Source: Trypanosoma brucei gambiense DAL972 (taxonomy: Eukaryota; Euglenozoa; Kinetoplastea; Trypanosomatida; Trypanosomatidae). Taken from it: 64,000 nt of DNA. The notes under the pieces were generated by a model that was given only the letters and a program-made list of their open reading frames with translations, had not been told where the DNA came from and searched no databases. The position numbers and the translations under genes were made by a program. Location: assembly GCF_000210295.1 (NCBI RefSeq), contig NC_026743.1, positions 2,046,001 to 2,110,000 on the forward strand. Direction: 5' to 3'. Positions 1 to 8,627 of the stretch are shown here, piece by piece (positions within the stretch are counted from its first letter, which is position 1; each line of letters starts with the position of its first letter).

Positions 1-507
1 GCTTGCAGGTGGTGAAGTGATTCGATGGGCGAACGCGTGGGGAGTGAATGCGGGGACACCTTGTAGATTTTTTTTTACTTCTCTAGCTTATTTCTACTAA
101 TGGAAGTCCGCCTAATTGGGGTTGGATACACGCCTTATGGTGTTGTTTTGATTATTATTCATAGTTGCTACTGGAGGCCGGTGGTTGCTTTAAAAAAATT
201 TTCCTGCGGTCGGCGCAGCCAACAGTTATTCCGGTCTTAACGACTTGTTCTACACCATCACATGAGTGGAAGCTTTTCTCATGGTGTTCACGCCTCCTTT
301 GTAGCGTTGTGAGGGAAATTGACAAACCGGATAACCGAGTGAGGGAATACAATTGCTTACAAAGAGTATTCAATTTATTTATGCTGTTTTTTTTGTATCT
401 TTGCCTGTTGCTAATCCCAAGTGCCCCCTCTTTCGTCTTCGCTATGGGGCCATGCGCACCCATATATAAAGGTGACAATCCAAATCCAGAAGTGGGCACT
501 TCCAAGG
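1..507 (+). other. Intergenic and 5' UTR, no gene
   Basis: No convincing coding sequence is seen here. The open frames on both strands have no family resemblance. The stretch probably holds the 3' UTR of an upstream gene and the 5' UTR of the coiled-coil gene that starts at 508. A pyrimidine-rich tract at about 386-442 is followed by AG at 469-470 and 488-489, the likely trans-splice acceptors. AG at 420-421 is also possible; its use would expose upstream ATGs at 444 and 452. The 444 frame is a 27-codon upstream ORF overlapping the main start. Confidence 0.6.
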
Positions 508-3426
508 ATGCAAAGTGGTGTGGGTAACATTACAACTCCCACGTCACCGCAACAACTTGTTGTAGAAGCTCCTGCTGAACTCCTGGAAACCTGTGGAGTG
601 CAGTATCCTGCGGCGGCTGATGTGAATGAGGGCGAGGTTGTGGATTCCAAAGCCCTTTCTGCAGCCCCCGGGGAACGTGACGTCTCGGGATGTGGACCCA
701 CACTGCTGTCACTTTTATACAGCACCCAAAAGAAGGACGAAGTAGGGCATCGCGCAGTAACGCCAATGTTGTGGGAGTGCAACGGAGCTCAAAAAAGATG
801 TCACTCATCGAAACGGGACTTTACAACATGTGTGAAGGCGCGGAAGTCCCCTCCTCCGGGCTCTGCAACGGGGTCTGGAACTGGGGCCATTAGGGATTTT
901 CTCAGACCGTATAGAGAGTCACACAGTAAACGGTTTCGTGCGAAGGTAGTGGATTGCCGCGCGGCTCTTTCAGTAGACGACCAAATCATCACCCTCAAAA
1001 ACGAGAACGCTAAATATAAGGCTCAGTTACTCACCAAAGATGTGCAGCTGAAGGAGCTTGAGGCAGCACTTCGTGCGTTTCGAGCGCCGAGGGTTCCGGT
1101 TCCCTCGGGCGTGACAGAACCTGCTGAAGTAGGGGGGTGTTATAATGGCACGGACACTGAGGTGGCGCGTCTTACCAGAGAAAATGGTGAGGTGTGGAGG
1201 CGGCTGCAGCAATCACATGCCCAGTTGGCAGTCTGGAAAAGGGATGCACGGGTTTCGAAGTTGCAGGAGTTGAAGATGGAGTTGGCTGTTTATCAGGCCG
1301 AAGTGACTCGCCTCGTGGCCGAGGTTCCATCTAGTGGCGGCGCTGGAGGTGCACAAAATCACCCAGCTAGGTCGAAGTTACAGAGAGAAGCGGAGACTTC
1401 ACGGGCAAAGGATCTCTTTATCGCTGAGCTAAAGGAAAGAGCGTCTGAGAACGCTACAGCACTGCGAAAATGCATGGACGACGCTATGCGCACAAAAAGT
1501 ACCCTTGAGCAGGTCCGGGAGGAGAATGAGTTGATATCTAAGGAGTTGTGCTTGTTCAGAAAAACGGCCTTAGCTCTGACACGGGTGCAGGAGGAACTGA
1601 GGGCCACCCAGTGTGAGCTGGCTGAGGCTCGAGAGCGGCTTCAAGCCTTCGAACAGATGATGCACACGGTGGGAGGTCCTGAGGAGGTAAAGGCTGTGGT
1701 TAAGGAACGTGATGCCCTTTTGACCCTGTTAAAGCAGCATAATGCACGCGAAGCGGCATATCACCGGGAGTTTTTCACCCGCCAGCGCGAAATGAAGGAG
1801 TCTATGGAGCGGTGCCTTCAGGAAGCTGTTCAACAAGAACGAGCACTGGCTCAGGATAGAGAGATGCAGCTTCGACGCTCTTGCTTGATGTGGAAAGAAA
1901 GGTGCGAGCGACTGCTTCCAGACAAGTCGTTCGAACAGGGACGTCTTATAGAGGGTGGTGGAACCGTTGTAGGAGATGAGGAACAGCAGACCGAGTTACA
2001 CCAACTACCCAAGAAAATAGTAACCCCTTTCATGGATAATTCACAGAGGCAGCGGTTGCTTACAAAGCATATTGACGATGTTCTAATCGTCCGGCAAGTC
2101 TCGTCGACGAGCGCGCCGGCCAGTTCGTCAACCACTCTCTCCCCCGTGTCGGGTCTCTCGAAATTGTCCATAACCGACACTACCCAGAGCCAAAGTAGCT
2201 CTCATGGCATGCAAGTCAGCCACCCAGGGAACGAAGACGCATCTTCGCCTGTGAAGGGAAATGTAATGTCTTCACAGAAAGGGAGCTCTGGCGACGCTCC
2301 CGTTCCACCCACAGAGAGAACCGATCCCGACGGTGGCGCCGTTAGCTATCCAGCAAGCTCCGCCGTAATATCTGCAGAGCGGACTTCACTGGTTGAGAGC
2401 AGCAAGGGCGATATCGTCACGTCGATTTCAACAGAGGAGGGTGCGGTTCAACTGCCTAGAGGACTGATGACCGCTGGTGTTGATTCTAGTGATGATTCAG
2501 GCAGCGAGTTGAGCGACCTTGCTGTGGGAATAGAGGAGGGCAAAACCCCATCATTTCGACTGCATGGCAATAGCGATGGGCAATTAATCCCTGAAGTTGT
2601 CTCCAGGATGCCCTTAACTCTGCGCACGGTGAGCAGCAATGGCGTAGCTGCAGTTCTTACAGTTGCTTCACCACCTCCAAGAGTTTCTGTGCCACCGGCA
2701 CCTGTCCCACGAGAATCTGCAGGATCTATTGCTTCATCTGAGAATAAACTCTCTGATGTGAATGTTGCCGTGCCACCTCCGAGAGTTTCTGTGCCACCGG
2801 CACCTGTCCCACAAGAATCTGCAGGATCTATTGCTTCATCTGAGAATAAACTCTCTGATGTGAATGTTGCCGTGCCACCTCCGAGAGTTTCTGTGCCACC
2901 GGCACCTGTCCCACGAGAATCTGCAGGATCTATTGCTTCATCTGAGAATGAGCTCTCTGATGTGAATGTTGCCGTGCCACCTCCAAGAGTTTCTGTGCCA
3001 CCGGCACCTGTCCCACAAGAATCTGCAGGATCTATTGCTTCATCTGAGAATAAACTCTCTGATGTGAATGTTGCCGTGCCACCTCCAAGAGTTTCTGTGC
3101 CACCGGCACCTGTCCCACGAGAATCTGCAGGATCTATTGCTTCATCTGAGAATAAACTCTCTGATGTGAATGTTGCCGTGCCACCTCCAAGAGTTTCTGT
3201 GCCACCGGCACCTGTCCCACGAGAATCTGCAGGATCTATTGCTTCATCTGAGAATAAACTCTCTGATGTGAATGTTGCCGTGCCACCTCCAAGAGTTTCT
3301 GTGCCACCGGCACCTGTCCCACAAGAATCTGCAGGATCTATTGCTTCATCTGAGAATGAGCTCTCTGATGTGAATGTTGCCGTGCCACCTCCAAGAGTTT
3401 CTGTGCCACCGGCACCTGTTCCGTGA
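508..3426 (+). CDS. Coiled-coil protein with C-terminal tandem repeats
   Basis: The protein has 972 residues. The frame is open from 421, but the first in-frame ATG is at 508, just after the predicted splice acceptor, so that start is used. Residues roughly 160-520 are charged and heptad-like (many E, K, R, Q and L), predicting a long coiled coil. A Ser/Thr-rich linker follows. From residue 721 to the end, seven complete and one partial copy of a 34-residue unit beginning VPPPRVSVPPAPVP run to the stop codon. No catalytic domain is recognised. In trypanosomes such proteins are often cytoskeletal or flagellar, but that is inference. The stop codon falls inside the eighth repeat copy, so repeat number and protein length probably vary between strains. 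Confidence 0.85.
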   Translation: MQSGVGNITTPTSPQQLVVEAPAELLETCGVQYPAAADVNEGEVVDSKALSAAPGERDVSGCGPTLLSLLYSTQKKDEVGHRAVTPMLWECNGAQKRCHSSKRDFTTCVKARKSPPPGSATGSGTGAIRDFLRPYRESHSKRFRAKVVDCRAALSVDDQIITLKNENAKYKAQLLTKDVQLKELEAALRAFRAPRVPVPSGVTEPAEVGGCYNGTDTEVARLTRENGEVWRRLQQSHAQLAVWKRDARVSKLQELKMELAVYQAEVTRLVAEVPSSGGAGGAQNHPARSKLQREAETSRAKDLFIAELKERASENATALRKCMDDAMRTKSTLEQVREENELISKELCLFRKTALALTRVQEELRATQCELAEARERLQAFEQMMHTVGGPEEVKAVVKERDALLTLLKQHNAREAAYHREFFTRQREMKESMERCLQEAVQQERALAQDREMQLRRSCLMWKERCERLLPDKSFEQGRLIEGGGTVVGDEEQQTELHQLPKKIVTPFMDNSQRQRLLTKHIDDVLIVRQVSSTSAPASSSTTLSPVSGLSKLSITDTTQSQSSSHGMQVSHPGNEDASSPVKGNVMSSQKGSSGDAPVPPTERTDPDGGAVSYPASSAVISAERTSLVESSKGDIVTSISTEEGAVQLPRGLMTAGVDSSDDSGSELSDLAVGIEEGKTPSFRLHGNSDGQLIPEVVSRMPLTLRTVSSNGVAAVLTVASPPPRVSVPPAPVPRESAGSIASSENKLSDVNVAVPPPRVSVPPAPVPQESAGSIASSENKLSDVNVAVPPPRVSVPPAPVPRESAGSIASSENELSDVNVAVPPPRVSVPPAPVPQESAGSIASSENKLSDVNVAVPPPRVSVPPAPVPRESAGSIASSENKLSDVNVAVPPPRVSVPPAPVPRESAGSIASSENKLSDVNVAVPPPRVSVPPAPVPQESAGSIASSENELSDVNVAVPPPRVSVPPAPVP
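2668..3426 (+). repeat. 102-bp tandem coding repeat, 7.4 copies
   Basis: Copies start at 2668, 2770, 2872, 2974, 3076, 3178, 3280 and 3382, the last one partial. The 102-bp period keeps the reading frame (34 residues). Copies are almost identical even at third codon positions. The visible differences are CCA or CCG in the PPPR segment, CGA (Arg) or CAA (Gln) after VP, and AAA (Lys) or GAG (Glu) in the SSEN(K/E)LSD segment. The array is rich in Pro, Ser and Val. Confidence 0.97.
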
Positions 3427-4951
3427 GAAGTACACCAGGTGACGATTTTGTTGTGTGTGTGTGTGGTTGCGTAGCGGTTGTGCATGGGCATTTCGCTATC
3501 GTTAAGGTTACTACGGCTTCTATTGAGTGAGTGCACACTTTTTTCATGTTTTTGGTACGGCAAACATTTAGACTGTGAGGAAGGTTGCCATTAGTACTTG
3601 GTTCTTTGACGGTGCTGTGTTTCTACTCGTGGTGTATGGTAGAAGGTACCTGCTGCTTACTTTTTCTTTGATGGGAAACAATCGCCACTGTAGGCGTCTT
3701 CCACTTTCAGTTTCCACATTGAATCGAACGGAATTAGTTTACTTCGCGATTCTTTTCGTTTGTAGAGTTATTTGTTTGACTTCTACTGTTATCCGTCCCC
3801 TGTGACTATCTCTAAATTTATGCACCTCCTTTTTGTCTTTTTTTTTTTGCGGTCGCACATGCGCTTTTCTTTGACACGTACGCGTATTGCCACCGCAGAT
3901 GGGCACGTCAAGATGAGGTATGTGGTGTTCATATTCATAGAGTTCTTTGTGGTTGAGCGCCGCTATCGGTTGCAGTGTACAGGATGCACAGTGGTGTCTG
4001 CTTTTATGCTTTGGATTTGTCCTGTCACTCGGCAATGAGTTTGTGCTTGTTTTTTTTTCCTTCCGTCCATCTGGTACGTCGTTTATTTCTGCGCCATTCG
4101 TCATTATTATTCTTTAAAGTGCTGTGTGTGCACTTCGATATAATGGAGTACGGTATGCGACGAAAGGGGGGGGGGTGGCGAGAGGAATCAATCCGGGGAT
4201 ACAGTTTTTAAAGTCATTTTTACCTATCGATTATTGATCATGTGTTACTCTGAAACACGTTGACGCTCTGTTGCCTCATTTCCCGTTTGATTTTTTTTCC
4301 GCCATATTTATCGCAGCCGATAGTGGACACAATGTCGGCATGATTCACGTGTTTCTGCCGCACTCTGATAAGCTAGTCGTGAACGTCGGTGTATGAGGCG
4401 TTTAAGTGTATGAGCAGGGGTCGGGAGGCGGTTCCGCTCCCGTTTTTCCAGTGTGTAGTTGCCTATATTGCTCTCCTCTACGGTATGGTGAAGCGCTTCC
4501 TTTGCTTGGAGGTCGGAGTGTGCGGTGTTTTGTCCCCCCGTCTTGTTTGCGGTGCTGGCAGAGAAGCCGTTGGTCTCCGCAAGGTGCCGTCGCACTCTGA
4601 TGGTGACAGTGGTGTAACCCAACCGAAGAAAAATTGCCTGAAGTGCTGCATCTGCCGTTATGAGCTGCAGCTTCGCCTTAGTTTACGGCATTCAGGAGTT
4701 ACGCTGAGCTGATCGGGAAAGACAATGATGTGCTGGTACAGATTTTGCCACATTTGCGCATACTCCCCCCTTGTGATGATATGCTTCTTGCTTGTACCCC
4801 TGCTTTTCCTTTTTTCATGTGGGACCACATCGCCTGGGAGATGATGCGTTAACCAACTTTCACTTTCTTGTCTTAAAATTGAACCGCTACGTGACTGACT
4901 GTAAAGAGGATCAAGAGGTTGTGAAGGAGGATACAGTCACGAATAGCAGTT
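3427..4951. other. Intergenic region without a supported gene
   Basis: This 1.5-kb stretch is T-rich and G/T-rich, with several pyrimidine runs (for example 3830-3850 and 4048-4066) and a GT run near 3452-3466. Short open frames, including a 107-codon one at 4389-4712 with a CxxCC cluster near its end, look random in composition. It most likely holds the 3' UTR of the repeat protein and the 5' UTR of the next gene. A small unannotated gene cannot be excluded given the length. Confidence 0.55.
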
Positions 4952-7900
4952 ATGTCAACAGGTCACCCCGTGGACTGTGTACCACTCCACCAGGCAGCTG
5001 AATCCTGCGACCCGGTTGCTAAGCTTTGCGCCTTCCTGATGGCAAAACGCGGATGGAGTCACCACCGACTGGCGCAGGCGCTTGGGGTCCCCCCGCTTGT
5101 CCTGGAGGAATGCATTCGTAACGGCGTATCCTCAGGGGCGTTGCACGGGCGTTTAGCGCGATGGATCGCGGAGGGCGGCGGCGCCTCTTTGCCGCAAAGC
5201 CTGGTGCAGGCTGTTGTTCAGGCTCCGGCAGGAATTCTGTCGGGTAGCGACACGCCGGAGAGCCAGTTGGATGGTGACCCACTTGCTGACCTGGACCCTG
5301 TCACCCGGGCGTATTTTGTGGAACTTGGGTCTAGCATTGGACAAAGCTTCATTTCTATTTTAAACGATCCACGTCAAGCAAGGGACAATTTTAGGTGGGG
5401 CTCTTGGTTCGTTGGGATTGTGTCCAATGCTTTGGATCACAAGACCTACATGAAGCGGGCAGGGACTGTTACTAACGAGCAACCGTCGTCAGATACGTTG
5501 ATGACCAGGTATAATCAAAACTGGGACTACATGCCATATCTGCAACTTGTGTCAGGGACATTAAGTGAAAACAAAAAAGGGGTGGAACCCTTGGCGAATG
5601 TTCCCGCGGCTACGCCACAACTCGGTTCCGTTCTGTCGTGCGCACTAAATGAAAACCTACCGTGGCCCCAGGGTGTGCCAGAGGAATTCTTTGACACATC
5701 GTACGATGCGGCCAACGAGCTCCGCCTTCTGGAGCGGGTAATTGAAGAACGAGGAGGAAGTAAGATAGATGAAGATGGAGTTCCGATCACCGCTACAACG
5801 TTCTCAGATGATTTTGAGGAGATTGAAAAGCGCATGAAGAAATTACGCGAGTGGGAAGGCGCGGTGGAGAGCTGCTTATTGCGTCATGTGCAGAGCCGTG
5901 CGGACCAGTTTTTCATCGTGTCGCAGGATTTCACGGATCGTGCTGGGGAGGCGCGCAGGGCTCTTGACGACCTTCAGCAAACAAGGGCGGATGTCGATGC
6001 CTATGGGACGGGTTTTGTCAGGGAGATGATGACGATCGCACAGAACTACCGCATTCGACATGGTTTGACTGCTTCCCGGGACTTGGCCGTGGGGATGATG
6101 GAGACACTCTCAGCGCTGTCAGCCAATGAAAACTGGATATCGCTTCCGGAGAGAGACATGACTGAGCTCCCAGCCGTGGTTGAAAACTATTGTGCCTTGT
6201 ACAAAGCTTTATGGTGCGGGGCCGCCGCAGGGGCAGGTGAGGCCAACAACAACAACAACAACAACTTCTCTGAGACTGGAAACTTCACGCGGGTGAGGGT
6301 GTTAAGGGATGTTCCCGAGCGGATGTTGCTGGCGAAAGAGAGTCTTCATAAAATGATCATGAGAGAAATTGAGCTCACTTTCAACCCGTTGCCAGGATCA
6401 GATGTGGAGGAAGGCCGCTTGTTGAGAGCGGTGAGAGCAGCGGGAGAAATGAATCTATTGCCAACCATCATTCACCAAAACCGGGAGCGACTGCCTGATA
6501 TTATGTGGACGAACGCTCGAAGCGTGTTTGTGACGGGCATGATGGACAGTGGTGCTGTGGGTGAGAAAGGAGCAAATTCTCTTCTGGAAGTCGCCGTGGC
6601 TGGTGACAGCTCACGTGAAGAGAAGTTATCACTCATTGGCCTGTCCGACTCGTGCCGCTTCCCCGCTTTTATGCGGATTTTTAGTGCGATCGCCGTTCAA
6701 ATATCCCAGGCAGTGAGGCAGGCCTCTCGTTGTTGGGCTCTTCTCGTCGTTGGGGCTAGTGTGCGTTCCAGTTTCCGCGACGGTGGTGCTCATGATGGTG
6801 AGGAAAGTTTGTGGGATATGAGCAGGAGGAACTTAGTTGCGTTGTTCGCCGCGGCAGAGGGGACGGTTGCGCTGTTTTTGGAAGCGCGGTCACGGCCTTC
6901 GTGCGTCCCTACCAATGTGCACGATCTCGAGACACTTGTGAAGTCCGGGTACGATTTCATGCAGGGCATGGTCGCAGTATTTCACGACGTTGCGGCGATG
7001 GTTGGTGATTTAGGTGACCCCTGGAGCTGCCTTTCGGGTAAGCAGCTTAAAGCCGCTGTGGTGCGGCTCGGAAAGGAACACGTTCGGTCACGTCACGCGG
7101 CAAATATCGAAAGGATACGCCTGACGCTAGAGGGAGAGAAGTGGGTTCCGTGTGACTCAGATGCGGATTTTCAGTCCCGTGTTTCCGTAATATTTAATGG
7201 TGGTGACGAAGCCGTCAGCGCGTTGCGGGCGCTCATTGTTTTCACTGATTTTAAGGACTCGCGCGAAACTCACCCCAGTTCGCCGAAGACGTGTCAGGAG
7301 ACGGCAGTGGCTCCATCGAAGGAGCCAGATGCGGTACCGGATCTCAATTCTACGGCAGTCGGTGAGGCTAAAGTAAATAAGCCGTTTATATTACCTTCGT
7401 TGGGTGGACAATTCGATGGACGAGTGGTGAGTGTATCCCTGCAAATACTTCTCGAGATGTTGCATGATTATGATGGCTACCTGGGTCGGTTCCCATTTCT
7501 TGCTTTTGACATCATGGGAAAGGTGTACGATCTCTTGAGGCTATACAATTCACAGTGCGCTGCTCTCCTGCTAGGTGCGATGGCTGTGGAGACCGGTACC
7601 CTTGAATCTATCACCGTTCCACACATGGCTGTAGCTTCCCAGAATCTTGCGCTGCTCTACGACGGTATTCCGCTCATGCAAAGGCGCTGGGAGAGGGTGG
7701 TTGATGGTGATAATTTGCCTTCCTCCATCTCAGAGGACCTAGAGCGTGTTCGCCAGGGTTGCCAGATGTGTCGTTTGGAACTACTGGGAAAAATAGCAGC
7801 ACTTGTAAAGGAGAAGGTAGGGGTGCTTGCTGACACTGCTAGAAGAGAGTGGCAAGACGTCGGAAGCCCGTGGGTCATGACAACGCTACGAGAAACAGCC

Positions 7901-8203
7901 CGAGTCATGCACCTCCTAAACCCTCTTGTGCCCGTTAGCGACTGCCGTGGTGTTGTTGTGCCAATGTTAGGTACTTTTGCCCGTATGATGCGGACTGTGA
8001 TGATGTCGCCTGATGTTGACGAGGTGGAGCTTGGAGTCATGAGGTCGGATGTGCTTGTGTTTAAGGCCAATGTGGAGAGGTTCGGCTTTGATGTTATGCG
8101 TTGTGTGGAGTTATGCGCGTCACCAACTGACGCCATGAAAGAATCAAAGGAGCCCTGTGCAACGGATGAAGTTGTCTTGGCATGGTTCTTTGGTCAGGTG
8201 TAG
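4952..8203 (+). CDS. Large unrecognised protein with HTH-like N-terminus
   Basis: The protein has 1083 residues and starts at ATG 4952. No known enzyme family was recognised. Residues about 25-70 look like a small helix-turn-helix fold of the lambda-repressor or XRE kind: a helix, the segment HRLAQALGVPP, then a second helix. The rest is mostly alpha-helical and soluble, with Leu-, Val- and Met-rich amphipathic stretches and no clear membrane span. A run of seven or more Asn encoded by AAC codons lies near 6245-6265, probably a slipped microsatellite in a loop. A Pro/Ser-rich linker sits around 7260-7360 and divides a C-terminal helical region of about 275 residues. It could be a helical scaffold or tether subunit, but there is no positive evidence for a role. 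Confidence 0.85.
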   Translation: MSTGHPVDCVPLHQAAESCDPVAKLCAFLMAKRGWSHHRLAQALGVPPLVLEECIRNGVSSGALHGRLARWIAEGGGASLPQSLVQAVVQAPAGILSGSDTPESQLDGDPLADLDPVTRAYFVELGSSIGQSFISILNDPRQARDNFRWGSWFVGIVSNALDHKTYMKRAGTVTNEQPSSDTLMTRYNQNWDYMPYLQLVSGTLSENKKGVEPLANVPAATPQLGSVLSCALNENLPWPQGVPEEFFDTSYDAANELRLLERVIEERGGSKIDEDGVPITATTFSDDFEEIEKRMKKLREWEGAVESCLLRHVQSRADQFFIVSQDFTDRAGEARRALDDLQQTRADVDAYGTGFVREMMTIAQNYRIRHGLTASRDLAVGMMETLSALSANENWISLPERDMTELPAVVENYCALYKALWCGAAAGAGEANNNNNNNFSETGNFTRVRVLRDVPERMLLAKESLHKMIMREIELTFNPLPGSDVEEGRLLRAVRAAGEMNLLPTIIHQNRERLPDIMWTNARSVFVTGMMDSGAVGEKGANSLLEVAVAGDSSREEKLSLIGLSDSCRFPAFMRIFSAIAVQISQAVRQASRCWALLVVGASVRSSFRDGGAHDGEESLWDMSRRNLVALFAAAEGTVALFLEARSRPSCVPTNVHDLETLVKSGYDFMQGMVAVFHDVAAMVGDLGDPWSCLSGKQLKAAVVRLGKEHVRSRHAANIERIRLTLEGEKWVPCDSDADFQSRVSVIFNGGDEAVSALRALIVFTDFKDSRETHPSSPKTCQETAVAPSKEPDAVPDLNSTAVGEAKVNKPFILPSLGGQFDGRVVSVSLQILLEMLHDYDGYLGRFPFLAFDIMGKVYDLLRLYNSQCAALLLGAMAVETGTLESITVPHMAVASQNLALLYDGIPLMQRRWERVVDGDNLPSSISEDLERVRQGCQMCRLELLGKIAALVKEKVGVLADTARREWQDVGSPWVMTTLRETARVMHLLNPLVPVSDCRGVVVPMLGTFARMMRTVMMSPDVDEVELGVMRSDVLVFKANVERFGFDVMRCVELCASPTDAMKESKEPCATDEVVLAWFFGQV

Positions 8204-8627
8204 ACGTCGCAGCGGTGCCAAATATCATTATCGTCTCCTCTACCTCCATTCACTTGCTTCTACACATCTATATATAATTCCCCTTTTGCTACTTACTGTT
8301 GTTATTTCCCCTTACCCCCGTTGGTTCTCCCCATTGACAACCACAAATTATCACCTGAATTCCCTTTGGTTGCTTGGGGAGTGGGGGGAGAGGTTTGGCA
8401 TTGTCGTCTAAAGCAGGCTCACCTGGTGGAAGGGGGTGCGTATGTTGCTTTTGAACAGACGGTTGCTTTATTGTCATCCCTACACACTCACCCTTTTCCT
8501 TTTCCTTTCGTCTCTGTGTTTCGTGGTACGCGTGTTTAGTTCTATCGTTGTTTACATCCCAAAAAGGCGTGCCCTTTTTTTTGTGGGGTGAGGGAGGACA
8601 ACGGGGGGCAGAACAAAAGTGGCGACG
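8204..8627 (+). promoter_or_regulatory. Intergenic with predicted trans-splice acceptor
   Basis: There is no gene in this interval. Pyrimidine-rich stretches occur at 8216-8330 and at about 8478-8537. The second ends at AG 8538-8539, the best predicted spliced-leader acceptor for the following gene, giving a 5' UTR of roughly 88 nt. That UTR contains a T9 run near 8574. Confidence 0.5.

Noticed and set aside
2448..3563. A 371-codon minus-strand open frame across the repeat array
   Set aside because: It exists only because the 102-bp repeat is a multiple of three and lacks antisense stops. It mirrors the sense repeats and opposes the direction of the unit.
7657..8136. 159-codon minus-strand frame
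   Set aside because: Shadow of the large unrecognised protein on the other strand; Ser/Thr-rich by complement of coding bias.
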